7,534 bases of DNA from NCBI GenBank assembly GCA_026125865.1, contig JAHCKI010000111.1, positions 1 to 7,534 of the forward strand. Direction: 5' to 3'. The notes below the pieces were generated by a model. That model had not been told where the DNA came from and ran no database searches. It saw only the letters and a program-made list of their open reading frames with translations. This DNA is from Rhodospirillales bacterium. GTDB lineage: Bacteria > Pseudomonadota > Alphaproteobacteria > Rhodospirillales > Defluviicoccaceae. The position numbers and the translations under genes are program-made. Below, in pieces: positions 5,019-7,534 of this stretch (position 1 is the first letter of the stretch; every line of letters begins with the position of its first letter).

Positions 5019-6902
5019 ATGAAAGTTGATGTTGAGTACACAAAAATGGAACTGACGCATTTAGGTTTCGCCGAAGAACCATTTCGCATTTCCGATAACG
5101 CCGACTTTCTTTATCTGGATCCGCCGCGCCGGGGCGCGCTTTCGATCCTCATTACGGCGGTGAGCGACGGTACGCCGTCAATCCTGATCAACGGCGGCCC
5201 GGAAGTCGGCAAGACCTCGGTGATGATTGCCCTGGCGGAGGCGTTGGCCGGCCGCCGTGGCGTCAGGTTGCTGCGTTTCGAGCAGGTTTTCCAGTGCAAT
5301 GAAAACACCACATTGCAAGACGTTCTAACGGCCTGCCAGCGCCCGGAGCAGTGCGTCAACGTGCTTTTGTTGGACGACGCGGACCAACTCACCGACGACG
5401 TCACCACCAGCCTTTGGGCATGGGCCGACGAGTTCCGCAAGGCGGTGGCGCCGCTGACCATCGTCATGTCGGCGACACCGAAGCCCGTACTCCATGACAC
5501 CGCATCGAAACCCGCGGATCTACCCATTTTGGTCGATCGCGTCGTCACCCTCGAACCGCTGGCACAGTCTCACTTGCGAGAGATGATCCAGCATCGCCTG
5601 GACAAGGCCGGATATACCGGTCCCGAACCGTTCTCCCCCGAGGCGATCGCGCGCATTGCGTTTTATTCACGCGGCTATCCCGGGCGCATCACCCGTCTGT
5701 GCAGTCACATCTTGAACCGGATAAGCGACGCGACCCCCTTGCCCCTGACCGGCACCGCGGTCAAGGAGGCGGCCTGGGATCTGTTCCTGCCGGAAAGCGT
5801 AAAATGCCGGCTTCGCGAGTTGCAGTTTGGACAGTGTTCGGCGGCGGCTGTGGAGGAGAGAGACAACCTATGCCGGGAGACTGCGCTGCCGTTTCCCAAG
5901 CCCAAATCAATGACGGTCGGCACGGGCAAGCGCATTCGGAGAGACGGCATTCAAGTCTCGACACAGGGATCATCCGCCGAGGCACCGTTCGGTCCGCTCC
6001 CCGATCTTCTTCGCGCCGATGCGCCGGTTGGCGCGCGCAAGGAAAACGCGTGGCTGTCGAAATTGCACGCGGCACTGACGGGGTGGTTCGCTCGCAGCCG
6101 ACGAACCCTCGCCGAAACCCCATTGCCGCGCCCCCCGTCCATGAGCATAGACGCCATGACCGCGCGCATTCGCGCCGCCAGGGCATCGCGAAATCAAGAC
6201 ACCCCGGAGGAGGCGTTCTTGCCGCGCCTGCCATTCCCGGCGATCGGGGGGTTGATAACGCGCGCACGAGCCTTGCTGAAAACCACGGCCGCATCGGCTT
6301 CGCGGGAGGATCTGTGGCTGCAACCGCTTTCGCAATTACCGAAATCGGTAACGTGGACGGCAGTGGGTCTTTCGGTGTTCGTCGGCGGCGCCATCGGATA
6401 TCTCATGGTTGGCGGCGTTGACCAACGGAGCACGATCGGTGGTTCGGACGGCGGACGATCAGTTGCTTCTGCAGCCGACCTGGACACCGCCGGCGGCCTT
6501 CCTACCGCTCGGCCGATTATCATCGCCGGGGAACGCAACACTCCCATCGGTCCGCAACCGCTTCCACGGCCGTCGAAGGCAACCCCGACCACAAGCGGCC
6601 GAACCGATGGCGGCACCGCAGCAATCAAGGCGTCGCTTAAGACACCGGCGGCCTCGGCAACGGCTGTCGCGTCAATCCCCGAGAAGTCGACAACAAAGCC
6701 CGCGACGAAGTCGCAAATAGAGACCGTCCAGAAACTGCTGACGCAATATGGATTCGCGCCCGGCCCCATCGATGGCATCGCCGGACGGCAAACCCGCGCC
6801 GCAATTCGCGCCTTCCAGAAACAGCGTGGCCTCGCCGTCGATGGGATTGCGAGCGACAAGCTGATTGAAAATCTAACGAAGCAACCGCCGAAAAAGAGCT
6901 AG
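5019..6902 (+). CDS. ExeA/GspA-like AAA ATPase, single membrane span, periplasmic peptidoglycan-binding domain
   Basis: This 627-residue protein probably couples ATP hydrolysis in the cytoplasm to a peptidoglycan-anchored complex. The N-terminus (LGFAEEPFRISDNADFLYL) is the ExeA signature, although the histidine usual shortly after it is arginine here (DPPRRGAL). Walker A is GGPEVGKTSV near residue 60 and Walker B is VLLLDDADQL near 115. Sensor-like VMSATPKP, VDRVVTLEPL and SRGYPGRITRLCSHIL complete the ATPase by about residue 270. A proline- and charge-rich linker follows, then a transmembrane segment at about 444-466 (TAVGLSVFVGGAIGYLMVGG). A Thr/Ala/Pro-rich periplasmic stretch leads to a PG_binding_1 domain at about 565-620 (YGFAPGPIDGIAGRQTRAAI, AFQKQRGLAVDGI). 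In Aeromonas, ExeA works with ExeB to insert the type II secretin; no partner or secretion gene is nearby. The start is uncertain: ATG 5046 gives the more usual ExeA N-terminus, but GGGGA before 5019 favours the longer form. Confidence 0.85.
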   Translation: MKVDVEYTKMELTHLGFAEEPFRISDNADFLYLDPPRRGALSILITAVSDGTPSILINGGPEVGKTSVMIALAEALAGRRGVRLLRFEQVFQCNENTTLQDVLTACQRPEQCVNVLLLDDADQLTDDVTTSLWAWADEFRKAVAPLTIVMSATPKPVLHDTASKPADLPILVDRVVTLEPLAQSHLREMIQHRLDKAGYTGPEPFSPEAIARIAFYSRGYPGRITRLCSHILNRISDATPLPLTGTAVKEAAWDLFLPESVKCRLRELQFGQCSAAAVEERDNLCRETALPFPKPKSMTVGTGKRIRRDGIQVSTQGSSAEAPFGPLPDLLRADAPVGARKENAWLSKLHAALTGWFARSRRTLAETPLPRPPSMSIDAMTARIRAARASRNQDTPEEAFLPRLPFPAIGGLITRARALLKTTAASASREDLWLQPLSQLPKSVTWTAVGLSVFVGGAIGYLMVGGVDQRSTIGGSDGGRSVASAADLDTAGGLPTARPIIIAGERNTPIGPQPLPRPSKATPTTSGRTDGGTAAIKASLKTPAASATAVASIPEKSTTKPATKSQIETVQKLLTQYGFAPGPIDGIAGRQTRAAIRAFQKQRGLAVDGIASDKLIENLTKQPPKKS

Positions 6903-7068
6903 CACCCCCGTGTTCCCGGATTAGAAGCTTGTCCGGATTGAACGCTCTTTTCGTTGTAGAGAACATACCCAATTAGACTATACCACGGCGTCAATTGTTA
7001 TGCTCTTGTGGTGTTGATTGCCGGAAGTCACAGTTGGGGACTTCTGGTGCTGACACTGAGATTTGGTA
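6903..7068. other. Spacer between the ExeA-like and AsmA-like genes
   Basis: No gene is seen in these 166 nt. A weak 5-bp CCGGA/TCCGG pairing (6916-6936) is too poor for a confident terminator. The later part contains a 9-bp hairpin at 7021-7047. The spacing suggests that the AsmA-like gene has its own promoter, but none is clear; TTGTAG (6954-6959) and GACTAT 16 nt later are a weak candidate. Confidence 0.45.
7021..7047 (+). promoter_or_regulatory. Leader hairpin upstream of the AsmA-like gene
   Basis: CCGGAAGTC (7021-7029) pairs with GACTTCTGG (7039-7047) with one G-T wobble over a 9-nt loop. It lies about 20 nt before the likely start codon and has no U-tract, so a leader or operator role is more likely than termination. 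Confidence 0.4.
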
Positions 7069-7534
7069 TTGGACTTGCGGAAAATCCTGATTGGCATTGC
7101 CGCGGCAATTGCGCTTGTCGTTGGTATCGCCCTAATCGCTCCCAACTTCATCAACTGGAACGACTACAAGGCCACCCTTGCCGATGAAGTGAAGCGGATC
7201 ACGGGCCGCGATCTCGCCATCGGCGGCGACGTCCGTATCACGCTTCTACCGGCGCCGACGATGGTCGTCGAGGACCTGCGTTTCGCCAACGCGGAAGGCC
7301 GCCCCGACGCCGACATGCTGCGGCTTCGATCCGCTGAAATCCGTCTTCGGCTGGCGCCTCTTATCGGGGGCCGAATCGAGTTCGGGCAAGTACGGCTCGT
7401 CGAGCCCATGGTCCTCGTCGAAGTCCTCGCCGATGGCCGTCTCAATTGGGATTTGGCCTTCGCCACCGGGGCTGACAGATCGTCGGTCGCGATCCCAACA
7501 CCCGGTGCTACAGGCGACGAAGCCGAAGGGGCGT
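7069..7534 (+). CDS. AsmA-family envelope protein (partial, N-terminal 155 residues)
   Basis: The frame is open to the end of the window. AsmA-family proteins are anchored in the inner membrane with a long periplasmic part, and are implicated in outer-membrane assembly and lipid transport. Visible here: a basic start and one membrane span (RKILIGIAAAIALVVGIALI), then APNFINWNDYK, the characteristic W-x-x-Y/K motif after the anchor, and ITGRDLAIGGDVRITLLPAP, with MVVEDLRFAN and GQVRLVEPMVLVEV continuing the beta-rich N-terminal domain. There is no ATG: in-frame TTG codons at 7063, 7069 and 7075 follow a TGA at 7057-7059. TTG 7069 lies 8 nt after TGAG, a weak ribosome-binding site; TTG 7075 gives the more typical N-terminus. 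No indels are seen. The family assignment is secure; the exact role is not, because the bulk of the protein lies outside. Confidence 0.85.
   Translation, partial: MDLRKILIGIAAAIALVVGIALIAPNFINWNDYKATLADEVKRITGRDLAIGGDVRITLLPAPTMVVEDLRFANAEGRPDADMLRLRSAEIRLRLAPLIGGRIEFGQVRLVEPMVLVEVLADGRLNWDLAFATGADRSSVAIPTPGATGDEAEGA

Noticed and set aside
6916..6952. Possible terminator after the ExeA-like gene
   Set aside because: The stem is only 5 bp with an 11-nt loop, and the short T-run lies 9 nt away from it.

Overview
The window looks like chromosomal DNA of a GC-rich alphaproteobacterium, possibly Rhodospirillales-like. This placement is inferred from the style of the proteins: a PmtA-type phospholipid methyltransferase, a ScsC/Com1-like DsbA protein, a DRL-like oxidoreductase and an AsmA-family protein. 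No rRNA, tRNA, CRISPR array or complete insertion sequence was seen.

Layout. (1) 1-555, minus strand: phospholipid N-methyltransferase, running off the left edge. (2) 556-830: divergent intergenic region with an inverted repeat and small hairpins. (3) 831-about 1670, plus: exported DsbA-family thiol oxidoreductase, intact through its CxxC motif but with a scrambled C-terminus. (4) 1754-2457, plus: a HigB/Gp49-like toxin followed by a HigA-like helix-turn-helix antitoxin, both readable only by switching frame several times. (5) 2458-2964: non-coding, with a GC hairpin, a strong minus-strand terminator-like hairpin and a perfect 21-bp palindrome. (6) 2965-4308, plus: intact 447-residue NAD(P)-dependent oxidoreductase with a DRL-like core and a C-terminal SAF domain. 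(7) 4309-5018: an AT-richer gap with several short palindromes and a TTGACA promoter candidate. (8) 5019-6902, plus: intact 627-residue ExeA/GspA-like membrane ATPase with a periplasmic peptidoglycan-binding domain. (9) 6903-7068: leader with a hairpin. (10) 7069-end, plus: start of an AsmA-family protein.

The genes do not form one pathway. Several concern the cell envelope (phosphatidylcholine synthesis, periplasmic disulfide chemistry, a peptidoglycan-anchored ATPase, AsmA), but wide gaps separate them, so most are probably transcribed independently. The toxin and antitoxin are the only evident two-gene operon.

The most striking signal is a cluster of about ten reading-frame changes between about 1515 and 2370, spanning the end of the DsbA gene and the whole toxin-antitoxin pair. 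About 4.9 kb of coding sequence outside this block has none. Protein similarity survives in each local frame, so the block is either locally poor sequence or unusually indel-biased gene decay. I found no convincing evidence of a wholly new biological system.
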